A stretch of DNA of 64,000 nt from Rhodovulum euryhalinum (GTDB taxonomy: Bacteria > Pseudomonadota > Alphaproteobacteria > Rhodobacterales > Rhodobacteraceae): the NCBI RefSeq assembly GCF_004342445.1, contig NZ_SLWW01000010.1:78491-142490 (forward strand). The letters are read 5' to 3'. The notes beneath the pieces were generated by a model. That model did no database searches, was not told where the DNA came from, and worked only from the letters and a program-made list of their open reading frames with translations. Shown here one piece after another: positions 8,485 to 18,673 of the stretch. The stretch's first letter is position 1. Each line of letters begins with the position of its first letter. The position numbers and the translations under genes are program-made.

Positions 8485-10059
8485 TCACGATTTCTGGAAC
8501 ATGGCGAGCATGCGCCGGGTCACGAGGAAGCCGCCGAAGATGTTGACCGCGGCCATCAGGACCGCGAGCGCGGCCAGCAGGATCACCAGCACCGATCCGG
8601 ACCCGATCTGCATCAGGGCGCCCAGGATGATGATCGACGAGATCGCGTTGGTGATCGCCATCAGCGGCGTATGCAGGCTGTGGCTGACGTTCCAGATCAC
8701 CTGGAAGCCGACGAACACCGCCAGCACGAACACGATGAAATGCTGCATGAAGCTGGCGGGCGCCACCAGGCCCACCGCCAGCAGGGCCGCGCCGCCCGCG
8801 CCCAGCAGGCCGATCTGGGTGATCGTCTGCTTCCGGAACGCGGCCGCCTCCTGCGCCTTCTTCTCGGCGGGGGTCAGTTCCTTGGGCTTTTCCTTGCGCG
8901 GTGCGGCCGCGATCGCCTTCACCTTGGGCGGCGGCGGCGGGAAGGTGATCTCGCCCTGATGGGTGACGGTCGCGCCGCGGATCACGTCGTCCTCCATGTT
9001 GTGCACGACCTGCCCGTCCTTGCCGGGGGTCAGGTCGGTCATCATGTGTCGGATGTTCGTGGAATACAGCGTCGAGGACTGCGTCGCCATCCGGCTGGGG
9101 AAGTCGGTATAGCCGACGATGGTCACCCCGTTCCCGGACACGATCTTCTGGTTCGGCACCGTCAGGTCGCAGTTGCCGCCCTTTTCGGCGGCAAGGTCGA
9201 TCACGACCGAGCCGGACTTCATCGCCGCGACCATGTCCTCGGTCCAGAGCTTGGGCGCAGGGCGGCCGGGGATCAGCGCTGTGGTGATGACGATGTCCAT
9301 GTCGGGCGCCAGCTCGCGGAACTTTTCAAGCTGCTTTTCGCGGAACTCCGGCGACGAGGGCGCGGCATAGCCGCCCGTGGCGGCGCCGTCCTGGGTCGTG
9401 TCCTCGAAATCGAGATAGACGAACTCGGCGCCCATCGATTCGATCTGCTCGGCCACCTCGGGGCGCACGTCGAAGGCGTAGACGATGGCGCCCAGCGAGG
9501 TCGCCGTGCCGATCGCGGCAAGGCCGGCCACACCGGCGCCGACGATCAGCACCTTCGCGGGCGGCACCTTGCCGGCGGCGGTCACCTGGCCGGTGAAGAA
9601 GCGGCCGAAATTGTTGCCCGCCTCGATCACCGCGCGGTAGCCGGCGATATTCGCCATCGAGGACAGCGCGTCCATCTTCTGCGCGCGGGAAATCCGCGGC
9701 ACCATGTCCATGGCGATGACGGTCGCGCCGCGATCCTTGCACCGCTGCAACAGCGCCTCGTTCTGCGCCGGCCAGAAGAAGCTGATCAGCGTCTGGCCCT
9801 TGCGCAGGTGATCCACCTCGGCCTCGGACGGCTCGCGCACCTTGGCCACGATGTCGGACGCCTGCCACAGCGCGGCGGCCGAATGGACCACCTCGACCCC
9901 GGCCTTTTCATAGGCGGCATCGGAAAACCCGGCCCGTGCACCCGCGCCGGTCTCGATCAGGCAGGTATGGCCAAGTTTCTGCAGCTGGGCCGCGCTGTCC
10001 GGGGTCATGGCCACGCGGGCCTCGCCCTCGAAAATCTCCTTCGGTGCGCCGATCTTCAC
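8485..10059 (-). CDS. pntA: NAD(P) transhydrogenase subunit alpha (single-chain)
   Basis: 524-residue alpha subunit. Residues 1-~370 are the NAD(H)-binding domain I ([19 protein letters not shown] start; [17 protein letters not shown] nucleotide fold). A Pro/Lys/Ala-rich linker with a run of prolines follows, then three or four membrane helices in the last ~130 residues. This is the undivided form seen in E. coli, not the PntAA/PntAB split found in several other alphaproteobacteria including Rhodospirillum. It partners PntB to make NADPH. A candidate promoter lies at 10118-10147. Confidence 0.96.
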   Translation of the reverse strand: MKIGAPKEIFEGEARVAMTPDSAAQLQKLGHTCLIETGAGARAGFSDAAYEKAGVEVVHSAAALWQASDIVAKVREPSEAEVDHLRKGQTLISFFWPAQNEALLQRCKDRGATVIAMDMVPRISRAQKMDALSSMANIAGYRAVIEAGNNFGRFFTGQVTAAGKVPPAKVLIVGAGVAGLAAIGTATSLGAIVYAFDVRPEVAEQIESMGAEFVYLDFEDTTQDGAATGGYAAPSSPEFREKQLEKFRELAPDMDIVITTALIPGRPAPKLWTEDMVAAMKSGSVVIDLAAEKGGNCDLTVPNQKIVSGNGVTIVGYTDFPSRMATQSSTLYSTNIRHMMTDLTPGKDGQVVHNMEDDVIRGATVTHQGEITFPPPPPKVKAIAAAPRKEKPKELTPAEKKAQEAAAFRKQTITQIGLLGAGGAALLAVGLVAPASFMQHFIVFVLAVFVGFQVIWNVSHSLHTPLMAITNAISSIIILGALMQIGSGSVLVILLAALAVLMAAVNIFGGFLVTRRMLAMFQKS

Positions 10060-10117
10060 GTTGTCTGTCCCCCTCTCTCAGGCGACGGGCCCGGCGGGCC
10101 CTGCGTCAGGTCGCCGT

Positions 10118-10147
10118 CTATTACCATCGCGTAATTAAGTTTCACAA
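10118..10147 (-). promoter_or_regulatory. candidate sigma-70 promoter for pntAB
   Basis: On the minus strand TTGTGA is separated by 18 bases from TAATAG, in a locally AT-rich stretch about 60 bp before the pntA ATG. The match to consensus is fair and the location is right, but it is a sequence-only call. Confidence 0.4.
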
Positions 10148-10186
10148 GCCGATCGCCAAGGTTTTGGGCAATTGCGGCGTCACGGC

Positions 10187-10642
10187 TCAGATCCAGCGCC
10201 GCACGCGGGCGCAATAGGCCTCGAACGCGGCGCCAAAGCGGGCGCGGATGGCCGCCTCTTCCTTGCGGATGAACCGCCACTCGATCACCTTGATGAAGAC
10301 CGGCACAAGGATCAGGCTGGGCAGCGCGTCCCAGATCAGGATCAGGCCCAGCAGGATCGCGGCATCGGCCAGGTAGATCGGGTTGCGCGAAAACCGGTAA
10401 AGCCCTGTCGTCACAAGCGTGTTCGGCGTCTCGCGCGGGATCAGCGAGGTCCGTTCCAGCACGAAGTGCAGCGCCGCCCAGCCCGACACGGCAAGCCCCG
10501 CAGCCACCAGCGCCATGCCCGCCATATCGCCCGCCCGCCCGGTCAGGTCCAGCGGCAGAAGGCGGGCTTGAAGCCAGGCGACACCGGCGAAAAGCGCCAG
10601 CCATGCGGGCGGCAGTTCGACATAATGAAAGAGCCGTTTCAT
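10187..10642 (-). CDS. isoprenylcysteine carboxyl methyltransferase-like membrane protein
   Basis: 151-residue membrane protein with four or five hydrophobic segments. It contains TGLYRFSRNPIYLAD and, later, RKEEAAIRARFGAAFEAYCARVRRWI, the conserved C-terminal signature of the ICMT / phospholipid methyltransferase (PEMT, NnrU-like) superfamily that binds S-adenosylmethionine. In bacteria the substrates of such small members are mostly unknown. It lies upstream of pntA on the same strand with a 127-bp gap that holds a candidate pntA promoter, so it is probably a separate unit. Confidence 0.75.
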   Translation of the reverse strand: MKRLFHYVELPPAWLALFAGVAWLQARLLPLDLTGRAGDMAGMALVAAGLAVSGWAALHFVLERTSLIPRETPNTLVTTGLYRFSRNPIYLADAAILLGLILIWDALPSLILVPVFIKVIEWRFIRKEEAAIRARFGAAFEAYCARVRRWI

Positions 10643-10819
10643 CGCACCTTTCCGCCCATGCGGCAGCCCTGCAACAGTGCCGCGGTTTTCCGCCTCCGCG
10701 GGCTGGACGCCACGCCCCCCTCACTAAGCGCGCCGCGCCCGGGCGATCAAGGACAGATCGTCCCCTTGCGGGACCGGCCCTGCGCGGGCAAGCTCCGGGA
10801 CGCGTGTCAGGAGCCGCCG

Positions 10820-12013
10820 ATGACCGATTTCGCCGCCAAGCGCGGGTTGTTCCATATCCCCGACGGGGTGATCTATCTCGACGGCAATTCGCTGGGCCCG
10901 ATGCCCGTGGAGGCGGCCGGGCGCGTCGCGCGGACGGTTCGTGACGAATGGGGCGAGATGCTGATCGGCGGCTGGAACCGCGCGGGCTGGATGGCGCAGC
11001 CTGCGCGTCTGGGCGACCGGATCGGCCGCCTGATCGGGGCGGAACCGGGCAGCGTGGTGATCGGCGACACGCTGTCGATCAAGGTCTACCAGGCGCTGGC
11101 CAGTGCGCTGGAGATGCGGCCTGACAGACGGGTAATCCTGAGTGATACCGGCAACTTCCCAACCGATCTTTACATGGCCGAAGGGCTGATCGCGACCCTT
11201 GGCCAAGGCCACGAACTGGTCACCGTGGCGCCCGAGGACGTGGCGGCCCGGATCGGCCCGGATGTCGCGGTGCTGATGCTGACCGAGGTCGATTACCGCA
11301 CCGGACGGCGGCATGACATGGCGGCGCTGACCCGGGCCGCCCATGACGCGGGCGCGCTGACGCTGTGGGATCTGGCCCATTCGGCAGGCGCGCTGCCGGT
11401 CGATCTGGCAGGCGCGGGGGCCGATTTCGCGGCGGGCTGCACCTACAAGTACCTCAACGCCGGGCCCGGCGCGCCGGCCTTCGTCTATGTCGCCCCCCGC
11501 CACCAGGACGCCGTGCGCCCTGCGCTGTCGGGCTGGCTGGGACATGCGGCGCCGTTCGACTTCGACCCGGCCTACCGGCCCGGCGCGGGCGTGGAGCGCA
11601 TGCGCGTCGGAACGCCGCCGGTGTTGCAGATGGCCGCGCTCGAGGCCGCGCTCGACATCTGGGAGGACGTCGACATGGCCGCGCTGCGCGCCCGCTCGGT
11701 GGAACTGACCGAGCTGTTCATCGCGCAGGTCGAGGCGCGCTGCCCCAACCTGACGCTGACCTCACCGCGCGACCCGGACCAGCGCGGCAGCCAGGTTTCG
11801 TTCAGATTTCCAGAAGGTTACGCGGCGATTCAGGCGCTGATCGCGCGCGGCGTGATCGGCGATTTCCGCGCGCCCGACATCATGCGCTTCGGCTTTGCGC
11901 CGCTCTATGTCGGCGAGTACGACGTGCGCCGGGCCGCCGAAATCCTCGGACAGGTGATGGAGGACCGGCTGTGGGACGATCCCGCCTGCCGCACCCGCGC
12001 GGCCGTGACCTGA
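10820..12013 (+). CDS. kynU: kynureninase
   Basis: 397-residue PLP-dependent aminotransferase-fold enzyme that cleaves kynurenine to anthranilate and alanine in tryptophan degradation. Features are the IPDGVIYLDGNSLGPMP N-terminus, DLAHSAGALPVDL for cofactor binding, and the lysine motif GCTYKYLNAGPG with Schiff-base Lys210. The C-terminal GDFRAPDIMRFGFAPLY is typical of kynureninases. The ATG at 10820 follows CAGGAG. No other kyn gene is adjacent; the downstream acetyltransferase overlaps it. Confidence 0.93.
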   Translation: MTDFAAKRGLFHIPDGVIYLDGNSLGPMPVEAAGRVARTVRDEWGEMLIGGWNRAGWMAQPARLGDRIGRLIGAEPGSVVIGDTLSIKVYQALASALEMRPDRRVILSDTGNFPTDLYMAEGLIATLGQGHELVTVAPEDVAARIGPDVAVLMLTEVDYRTGRRHDMAALTRAAHDAGALTLWDLAHSAGALPVDLAGAGADFAAGCTYKYLNAGPGAPAFVYVAPRHQDAVRPALSGWLGHAAPFDFDPAYRPGAGVERMRVGTPPVLQMAALEAALDIWEDVDMAALRARSVELTELFIAQVEARCPNLTLTSPRDPDQRGSQVSFRFPEGYAAIQALIARGVIGDFRAPDIMRFGFAPLYVGEYDVRRAAEILGQVMEDRLWDDPACRTRAAVT

Positions 12014-12501
12014 GCGGGCTTCGGCTGCGCGCCGCACGGCCCGGAGACGGCCCCGCCGCCCATGCGGTGCTGTATGCCGCGGTCCATGGCGGGACCGCGG
12101 CGGCCTACGGTCCCGAGGAACGCGCCGCCTGGGCCCCCTCGCCCGACCCCGCCCCGGACTGGGAGGCGCGCCTGCTGGACTGTACCACAATCCTTGCAGA
12201 GATGCGGTGGGGGATCGTCGGTTTCATGGCGCTGGCCGGGGATGGCCATCTCGACCTTGCCTATGTCGCCCCGGACTGGATCGGCCGTGGCGTCGGCGGG
12301 GCGCTGCACGACGCGATCCTCGATGTGGCGCGGGGCGCGGGGCTTGGCCTGCTTGCCACCGAGGCAAGCCTGATCGCCCAGCCGTTCTTTACCCGGCACG
12401 GGTGGCGCCAGACCGCCCGGCAAAGCGTCATCCGCAACGGCGTCCCGCTGACCAATTTCCGCATGGAACTCGATCTCCAGGCAGCTCTCGCCAGGCCATA
12501 G
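11971..12501 (+). CDS. GNAT-family N-acetyltransferase
   Basis: 176-residue acetyltransferase. The acetyl-CoA binding stretch reads LAYVAPDWIGRGVGGALHDAI (V-x-P-x-x-x-G-x-G-x-G pattern), followed by LATEASLIAQPFFTRHGW, as in GNAT enzymes. I selected the GTG at 11971 because GGAGG lies seven bases upstream inside kynU, giving a 43-base overlap; no ATG is suitably placed. Overlap with kynU suggests co-expression, but the substrate is unknown. Confidence 0.75.
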   Translation: MGRSRLPHPRGRDLSGLRLRAARPGDGPAAHAVLYAAVHGGTAAAYGPEERAAWAPSPDPAPDWEARLLDCTTILAEMRWGIVGFMALAGDGHLDLAYVAPDWIGRGVGGALHDAILDVARGAGLGLLATEASLIAQPFFTRHGWRQTARQSVIRNGVPLTNFRMELDLQAALARP

Positions 12502-12525
12502 GCTGCGGTTCTCCGCCGCCTGCCC

Positions 12526-13302
12526 TCAGGCCGAGCGCAGCACCGCCGGACGCTCGCCCGCCGCCCAGGCCGCGACCGCCCGGCCGAACGCCTCGAACAG
12601 CGGGCGCGAAACCGGGTCGCAGGCGGCCTTGTATTCGGGGTGCCACTGCACCGCGAGCGCGAAACCCGGCGCGTCCGCCACGTGCAACGCCTCGGGCGTT
12701 CCGTCGGGCGCCCAGCCCTCGATCACGATCCGGGATGCGGGTGTCTTGATCCCCTGCCCGTGCAGTGTGTTGGTCATCACCTCGGTCGCGCCCAGCAGTC
12801 TGTGGAACAGCCCGCCCTCGACCAGCGTCACCTTGTGGCGCAGGGCGAATTTCTCTTCCAGCGTTCCGTCGGGCGGCATCCGGTGGTTCATCCGCCCCGG
12901 CAGGTCGCGGATTTCCGGATGCAGCGTGCCGCCAAGCGCCACGTTGACCTCCTGAAAGCCGCGGCAGATGCCGAAGAGGGGCTGCCCGCGCTCGACCAGT
13001 TCGCGGATCAGTGGCAGCGCGATCGCGTCGCGCGCCCGGTCGAAGGCCCCATGCGCCTCGGTCTCGGGCTCGCCATATTCCTCGGGGTGGACGTTGGGCC
13101 GCCCGCCGGTGAACAGGAAGCCGTCGAAGCTTTCCAGCAGTTCGGGCACCGTCACAAAGCGCGGATCGGCCGGGATCAGCAGCGGCAGCGCACCCGCCAC
13201 CTCGGCCACGGCCTCGGAATTCATCGTGCCGCCGGCATGCGCGGGATACTGATCGTTGATCAGGTAGCTGTTGCCGATGATGCCGACCCGGGGGCGCGCC
13301 AT
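12526..13302 (-). CDS. class I glutamine amidotransferase-like hydrolase (PuuD type)
   Basis: 258-residue peptidase C26 / gamma-glutamyl-gamma-aminobutyrate hydrolase-like protein. The nucleophile elbow is FGICRGFQ (Cys113) and the catalytic dyad partner lies in VQWHPEYK (His221, Glu223). The oxyanion segment is FTGGRPNVHP. PuuD relatives free GABA or another amine product from a gamma-glutamyl conjugate. It could act with the gamma-glutamyl ligase at 37067-38431, but the two are 24 kb apart, so this is only a suggestion. It is convergent with the acetyltransferase gene. Confidence 0.85.
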   Translation of the reverse strand: MARPRVGIIGNSYLINDQYPAHAGGTMNSEAVAEVAGALPLLIPADPRFVTVPELLESFDGFLFTGGRPNVHPEEYGEPETEAHGAFDRARDAIALPLIRELVERGQPLFGICRGFQEVNVALGGTLHPEIRDLPGRMNHRMPPDGTLEEKFALRHKVTLVEGGLFHRLLGATEVMTNTLHGQGIKTPASRIVIEGWAPDGTPEALHVADAPGFALAVQWHPEYKAACDPVSRPLFEAFGRAVAAWAAGERPAVLRSA

Positions 13303-13314
13303 GTGATCCTCGTC

Positions 13315-13503
13315 TCAAGGGTTTCGGTCACGATACAGGGCATCGCGGTCGGGGTGAAGGCCCGCCCCCGCCGCGCGGCCCTTTCGGCAGCGGTCCGAGC
13401 AATACCGCACGTTTTCCCAGTCCTTCGCCCATTTCCTGCGCCATGTGAACGGTCTGCCACAGGTGGCGCAGGTCTTATGGGGCAGATCCCCCTTGCGCCG
13501 CAT
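13315..13503 (-). CDS. DUF2256 zinc-ribbon protein
   Basis: 62-residue protein with four cysteines (12, 15, 35, 39) in C-x-x-C-G-R-P-F-x-W-R-x-K-W ... V-R-Y-C-S-x-x-C-R, the complete DUF2256 signature. Probably binds one zinc. It begins eight bases after the photolyase stop, so the two are cotranscribed. I recall this small family often lying next to cryptochrome/photolyase genes; a shared role in light or DNA-damage response is inferred. It is followed by the amidotransferase gene 12 bases on. Confidence 0.85.
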   Translation of the reverse strand: MRRKGDLPHKTCATCGRPFTWRRKWAKDWENVRYCSDRCRKGRAAGAGLHPDRDALYRDRNP

Positions 13504-13511
13504 TCTCCCCC

Positions 13512-15041
13512 TCACAGATCGAGGCTCAACTGCCGCGCATCGCCCCGGCGCCGCACGGGGTCGCGGTCGTTGACGAAGCGACCCGTGCGGTCGGCGCGCG
13601 AGGCGTGCCGCGCAACGATCCGCGCGGCCTCGTCGCGAAAGCCTGCCCGCGCCCGCACCGCCCAGACAGCGCCCCGCGCCGCCCGGCCCGCCGCGGCCAG
13701 GTCCACGACCGGGGCCGGATAGCGGCGGCCCAGAAGCCGCCCCGCCCCCTCCCAGCGCCAGGGGTCCTGCAGGAACGCATCCGGCACCGCGGCAAGTTCC
13801 GGCAGCCATTCCCGGGTGAACACGCCTTCCGGATCCTGCTCTTGCCCCTGCTTCACAGGGTTGTAGATGCGGATCGTGTTGATCCCCGTGGTGCCCGCCT
13901 GCATCTGCATCTGCGGCCAGTGGATGCCGGGTTCGTAATCGGTGAACATCCGCGCCAGATGCGCCCCCGTCGCCCGCCAGTCCAGCCACAGGTGATGGGA
14001 CGCGACAGAGACCAGCATCGCCCGCATCCGGAAGTTGAGCCATCCCGTCGCGATCAGCGACCGCATGCAGGCATCGACGAAAGGCAGCCCGGTTTCGCCC
14101 CGCGCCCACGCCGCCAGCCGCGCGGGGTCGGGATCGCGGGGGCGCAGCCCCTCGTAGGCCGGGTGCAGGCAAAGGTTTTCCAATCGGGGCTCGTCCTCGA
14201 GTTTCTGCATGAAATGATCCCGCCAGGCCAGCCGCGACGCAAAGCTCCCGAGGCTGCCCGCCCAGCCGTCCCGGGTGCCCCGCGCCTCGGTCCGGCGCCG
14301 CGCCGCCGCCTGCTCGACCTCGCGCGCCGACAGCGTGCCCAGCGCCAGATGGGGCGACAGCCGCGAACAGGCGGTGGTAGCCGACAGGGGCGAGGCCATG
14401 GCGCGGCGATAGTCCTGTCCGCGAACATCCAGAAAGGTTTCCAGAAGGCCCAGCCCCTCGGCCCGCCCGCCCTTTTGCCGCCCCGGGCAGGGATCGAAGC
14501 CAAGGCCCAAATCCCGCGCCTCGGGGATGGCGCCGGGCAGCATGCCGGGCAGACCGCGCAGCGCGGCCGGGGGCGGGACCGGCGGTGCGCGCATCCTGCG
14601 GTCGCGCGCCGCGGCCCAGCCGTCGCGCCCCTGCAACCGCCGCACCACGCCCGATTGCGGAACTTCCTCCCAGCGCAGGCCGCAGCCCCGTACCCAGGCC
14701 GCCACGCGCCGGTCGCGGGCATAGGTCCAGCCGTTGCCGGTTTCCTCGTGGCTGACCAGCCGCGCCACGGGCAGGCTGCCGGCCAGCGCGTCGAACACCT
14801 CGACCGCGTCGCCCACCACCACCTGCAGGGGCGCGCCAAGCCCCGCCAGCGCCGCCGACAGGTCGCGGAGCGATTCCGCCGTGAAACGCCATTGCCGGGC
14901 CGAGACGTCGGGCTGGCGCCAATAGTCGGGCTCGACGATGTAAAGCGGCAGCACCGCGCCCTCGCCCGACGCGGCCAGCGCCAGGGCGGCGTGATCGGCA
15001 AGCCTGAGATCGCGCTTGAACCAGAGAATCGTCACGTCCAT
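13512..15041 (-). CDS. cryptochrome/deoxyribodipyrimidine photolyase family protein
   Basis: 509-residue flavoprotein of the photolyase/cryptochrome superfamily. The N-terminal alpha/beta domain starts [18 protein letters not shown] and would hold the antenna chromophore; the C-terminal helical FAD domain includes [31 protein letters not shown] and the [18 protein letters not shown] segment. The expected function is light-driven repair of UV pyrimidine dimers. Without a tree I cannot say whether it is a CPD photolyase or a signalling cryptochrome. It heads an operon with DUF2256 and is divergent from pepN, with 97 bp between the starts. Confidence 0.88.
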   Translation of the reverse strand: MDVTILWFKRDLRLADHAALALAASGEGAVLPLYIVEPDYWRQPDVSARQWRFTAESLRDLSAALAGLGAPLQVVVGDAVEVFDALAGSLPVARLVSHEETGNGWTYARDRRVAAWVRGCGLRWEEVPQSGVVRRLQGRDGWAAARDRRMRAPPVPPPAALRGLPGMLPGAIPEARDLGLGFDPCPGRQKGGRAEGLGLLETFLDVRGQDYRRAMASPLSATTACSRLSPHLALGTLSAREVEQAAARRRTEARGTRDGWAGSLGSFASRLAWRDHFMQKLEDEPRLENLCLHPAYEGLRPRDPDPARLAAWARGETGLPFVDACMRSLIATGWLNFRMRAMLVSVASHHLWLDWRATGAHLARMFTDYEPGIHWPQMQMQAGTTGINTIRIYNPVKQGQEQDPEGVFTREWLPELAAVPDAFLQDPWRWEGAGRLLGRRYPAPVVDLAAAGRAARGAVWAVRARAGFRDEAARIVARHASRADRTGRFVNDRDPVRRRGDARQLSLDL

Positions 15042-15138
15042 GGCGAGAACATAAATCGAACATCCGGGGCCGCAATGCGGGCATCTTGCACCCGCCGCGC
15101 CAAAGGATAGGTCTTGGGCAGCCCAAGTGGAGAGAGTG

Positions 15139-17697
15139 ATGAAAGACGCAAGCCCCCAGGCGCTGTACCTCGCCGACTACACGCCCCCCGCCTATCTGGT
15201 CGACCGGGTGGAGCTGACCTTCCGCCTGCATCCGACCGCAACGCGGGTCGTCTCGCGCATCGCCTTCCGCCCGAACCCGGTGACGACCGACCGGCGGTTC
15301 TTCCTGCATGGCGAGGGGCTGACACTGATCTCGGCGGCGATCGACGGCAGCCCTGTGACCCCCGCGATCACCCAAGAGGGGCTGACCTGCGACGTGCCCG
15401 ACGCTCCCTTCACCTGGGCGGCCGAGGTCGAGATCGCACCGCAGGAAAACACAGCCCTCGAAGGTCTTTACATGTCGAACGGCATGTATTGCACGCAATG
15501 CGAGGCCGAGGGCTTCCGCAAGATCACCTGGTATCCCGACCGCCCCGACGTGATGGCGCCGTTCCGCGTGCGGATCGAAAGCGACCTGCCCGTGCTGCTG
15601 TCGAACGGCAACCCGGTAGCGCAGGGGCCGGGCTGGGCCGAGTGGGACGATCCCTGGCCCAAGCCCGCCTATCTCTTCGCGCTGGTCGCGGGCGATCTGG
15701 TGGCGACCTCGGACAGCTTCACCACCTGCGAGGGGCGCAAGGTGGACCTGAACATCTGGGTCCGCCCCGCCGACCAGGGCAAGGCCGATTACGCGCTGGA
15801 CAGCCTGATCCGCAGCATGCGCTGGGACGAACAGGTCTATGGCCGCGCCTATGACCTCGACGTGTTCAACATCGTCGCGGTGGACGATTTCAACATGGGC
15901 GCGATGGAGAACAAGGGGCTGAACATCTTCAACTCGCGCTATGTTCTCGCCAGCCCCGAAACCGCCACCGACCGCGACTACGAGAACATCGAGCGCATCA
16001 TCGCGCACGAATACTTCCACAATTGGACGGGCAACCGCATCACCTGCCGCGACTGGTTCCAGCTGTGCCTGAAGGAGGGGCTGACGGTGTTCCGCGACCA
16101 GCAATTCGCGGGCGACGCGCGGTCCCATGCGGTCAAGCGGATCGAGGATGTCATCACGCTGCGCGCCCGCCAGTTCCGCGAGGATGGCGGGCCGCTGGCA
16201 CACCCGGTCCGGCCTGAAAGCTATACCGAGATCAACAACTTCTACACCGCAACCGTCTACGAGAAGGGCGCCGAGGTGATCGGGATGCTGCGCCGACTGG
16301 TCGGCCCCGGGGGCTACGACAAGGCGCTGGCGCTCTATTTCGACCGCCATGACGGGCAGGCCGCCACCATCGAGGACTGGCTGAAGGTGTTCGAGGAGGC
16401 GACGGGGCGGGATCTGTCGCAGTTCAAGCGGTGGTATTCGCAGGCGGGCACGCCGCGCCTCAAGGTGACGGACGACTTCAAGGACGGCACCTATACCCTT
16501 CACGTCGAACAGAAAACCCCGCCCACGCCCGGCCAGCCCGACAAGCACCCGCAGGTGATCCCGCTGGCGGTGGGCCTGCTGTCGCCCAACGGCGACGAGG
16601 TGGTGCCGACGACCGTGCTGGAGGTGACCGAAGCGCAGCAGTCCTTCACCTTCGAGGGGCTAGCCACGCGGCCGGTCCCCTCGCTGCTGCGCGGGTTCTC
16701 GGCGCCGGTGATCCTCGACCGCGAGACTACGGCCGAAGAACGCGCCTTCCTGCTGGCGCACGACACCGACCCCTTCAACAAGTGGGAGGCGGGCCGGGCG
16801 CTGGCCCGCGATGTGCTGGTGGCGATGGTGACCGAGGGCGCCGCCCCCGCGCCCGCCTACCTGGACGCGCTGGCCGCCATGGCGCGGGACGAGGCGCTGG
16901 ACCCTGCCTTCCGCGCACTGGCGCTCGGCCTGCCGGGCGAGGACCAGCTGGCCGAGGACCTGCATTCCAGGGGAATCACCCCCGACCCGCTGGCAATCCA
17001 CGCCGCGCGCGAGCGGCTGAAAGCGGCGGTAGCCGCCCATCTGCGCCCGCTCTGGGGCCCGCTTTACGACCAGATGACCTGCCCCGGCCCCTACAGCCCC
17101 GGCGCGGCCGATGCCGGGCGGCGGGCGCTGCGCCTCGCTGCGCTGGGCCACATGGCGCGGCTCGATGGCGGGGCGAAGGCGCGCGGCCACTTCGCGCAGG
17201 CCAACAACATGACCGACGAGATCGGCGCGCTGGCGATCCTGCTGGAGATCGGGACCGGCGAGGACGAACTGGCCCGCTTTGCCCGGCGCTGGGCCCATGA
17301 CCGGCTGGTGATGGACAAGTGGTTCGCGCTGCAGGCCTCGCTGGCCGCGCCCGACCGCGCCGTCGACCGCACGAAGATGCTGACGGAACATCCTGATTTC
17401 ACGTGGAAGAATCCCAACCGCTTCCGCGCCGTGATCGGCGGGTTCACGATGAATGCGGCAGGCTTCCACGATGCCTCGGGCGCGGGCTACGACCTGGTGG
17501 CGGACTGGTTGATCCGGCTGGACGCGGTCAACCCGCAGACGGCGGCGCGCATGTCCACCGCGTTCGAGACCTGGACCCGCTACGACGCGGACCGGCAGGC
17601 GCGGATGCGCGCCGCGATGGAACGGATCGCCGCGCGCGACGGGCTCAGCCGCGACATGGCCGAGATGGTGGGCCGGCTGCTGGCCGCCGGGCGATAA
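15139..17697 (+). CDS. pepN: aminopeptidase N (M1 zinc metallopeptidase)
   Basis: 852-residue M1 peptidase that removes N-terminal amino acids from peptides in the cytoplasm. The exopeptidase motif GAMEN is at residues 254-258 and the zinc site HEYFHNW at 290-296 with the distal Glu313. Length and the C-terminal helical domain match the bacterial PepN group. ATG 15139 follows GGAGAGAG; an upstream GTG at 15127 in frame is less likely. No operon partner is clear; the acyltransferase starts 91 bases downstream. Confidence 0.96.
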   Translation: MKDASPQALYLADYTPPAYLVDRVELTFRLHPTATRVVSRIAFRPNPVTTDRRFFLHGEGLTLISAAIDGSPVTPAITQEGLTCDVPDAPFTWAAEVEIAPQENTALEGLYMSNGMYCTQCEAEGFRKITWYPDRPDVMAPFRVRIESDLPVLLSNGNPVAQGPGWAEWDDPWPKPAYLFALVAGDLVATSDSFTTCEGRKVDLNIWVRPADQGKADYALDSLIRSMRWDEQVYGRAYDLDVFNIVAVDDFNMGAMENKGLNIFNSRYVLASPETATDRDYENIERIIAHEYFHNWTGNRITCRDWFQLCLKEGLTVFRDQQFAGDARSHAVKRIEDVITLRARQFREDGGPLAHPVRPESYTEINNFYTATVYEKGAEVIGMLRRLVGPGGYDKALALYFDRHDGQAATIEDWLKVFEEATGRDLSQFKRWYSQAGTPRLKVTDDFKDGTYTLHVEQKTPPTPGQPDKHPQVIPLAVGLLSPNGDEVVPTTVLEVTEAQQSFTFEGLATRPVPSLLRGFSAPVILDRETTAEERAFLLAHDTDPFNKWEAGRALARDVLVAMVTEGAAPAPAYLDALAAMARDEALDPAFRALALGLPGEDQLAEDLHSRGITPDPLAIHAARERLKAAVAAHLRPLWGPLYDQMTCPGPYSPGAADAGRRALRLAALGHMARLDGGAKARGHFAQANNMTDEIGALAILLEIGTGEDELARFARRWAHDRLVMDKWFALQASLAAPDRAVDRTKMLTEHPDFTWKNPNRFRAVIGGFTMNAAGFHDASGAGYDLVADWLIRLDAVNPQTAARMSTAFETWTRYDADRQARMRAAMERIAARDGLSRDMAEMVGRLLAAGR

Positions 17698-17788
17698 CCC
17701 GCCGCAAAGGTGCGAATCGTTTTGACCCGGCGGGGGGGAATCGGCTCTGCTGTCACCGTGGCGTCACCGGGATATGGTGGGAAGGATC

Positions 17789-18664
17789 ATGCAGGACCGA
17801 ATCGACCCCCTGATCGAGGAACGCGCTCCGTGGCTCTTTGCAGACCACCCGTGGAGCGCCCCCGCGCGCCGCGTGCTGACCGGCCTGCTGGGCTATCCCC
17901 GTACCGTGGCGCTGGGTGAATTGCTGCAACACCATCCCGCCCCGGTCATCATGGACGAGATGGCCCGCCTGCTGGCGCGCGACGTCCGGGTCACCGGGCT
18001 GGACCACATCCCCGCCGCGGGGCCCGCGCTGATCGTGGCGAACCACCCCACCGGCATCGCCGACGGCGTGATGCTATGGAGCCTCTTGCGCGAACGGCGG
18101 CCCGACCTGTTCTTCTACGCCAACCGCGACATCCTGCGCGTACTTCCGCAGATGGAAGAGATCATCGCGCCCGTGGAATGGCGCGAGGAAAAGCGCAGCC
18201 ATGCGAAGATGCGCGAGACCATGGCCTATACGCGCGAGGCGATCGAGGCCGGCCGGCTGGGCGTCATCTTCCCCTCGGGGCGGCTGGCCAAGCGGCGGGG
18301 GCTTTCGCTGCATGAACGCCCCTGGATGGCGTCGGCGGCGACGATCGCGCGCAAGTTTGACCTTCCGGTGATCCCGATCAACATCCGCTCGCGCAACTCG
18401 GTGCTGTTCTACCTGTTCGACCTGATCCACCCGACGCTGCGGGATATCACGCTGTTCCACGAAACGCTGAACAAGGACCGCCAGCCCTACCGGATGACGG
18501 TGGGCGCACCGATTTCGCCCGCGGCCCTGCCGGTGCGGTCCGAGGACGGAATCGAGTTGCTGCGCGCCGCCACGCTGGCCCTGGGGGGCCGTCACGCGCC
18601 GCGGGTCAGCCTGTTGCAGGTCACCCGCCGCCCAAGCTGGGTCAAGTCGACGGCGCTGGGCTGA
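17789..18664 (+). CDS. lysophospholipid acyltransferase family protein
   Basis: 291-residue PlsC-like glycerolipid acyltransferase. The catalytic block is NHPTGIAD (Asn85, His86, Asp91) and the substrate block is IFPSGRLAKRRG. It would transfer an acyl chain to a lysolipid or related acceptor at the membrane face. I prefer ATG 17789, preceded by GGAAGGA; an in-frame ATG lies at 17774. It ends nine bases before the convergent GatZ/KbaZ gene. Confidence 0.82.
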   Translation: MQDRIDPLIEERAPWLFADHPWSAPARRVLTGLLGYPRTVALGELLQHHPAPVIMDEMARLLARDVRVTGLDHIPAAGPALIVANHPTGIADGVMLWSLLRERRPDLFFYANRDILRVLPQMEEIIAPVEWREEKRSHAKMRETMAYTREAIEAGRLGVIFPSGRLAKRRGLSLHERPWMASAATIARKFDLPVIPINIRSRNSVLFYLFDLIHPTLRDITLFHETLNKDRQPYRMTVGAPISPAALPVRSEDGIELLRAATLALGGRHAPRVSLLQVTRRPSWVKSTALG

Positions 18665-18673
18665 CCCACCCCC

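Noticed and set aside
13504..16548. Very long minus-strand frame through the photolyase and pepN regions
   Set aside because: Only its last 62 codons (DUF2256) are real; the rest is antisense to pepN and out of frame with the photolyase.
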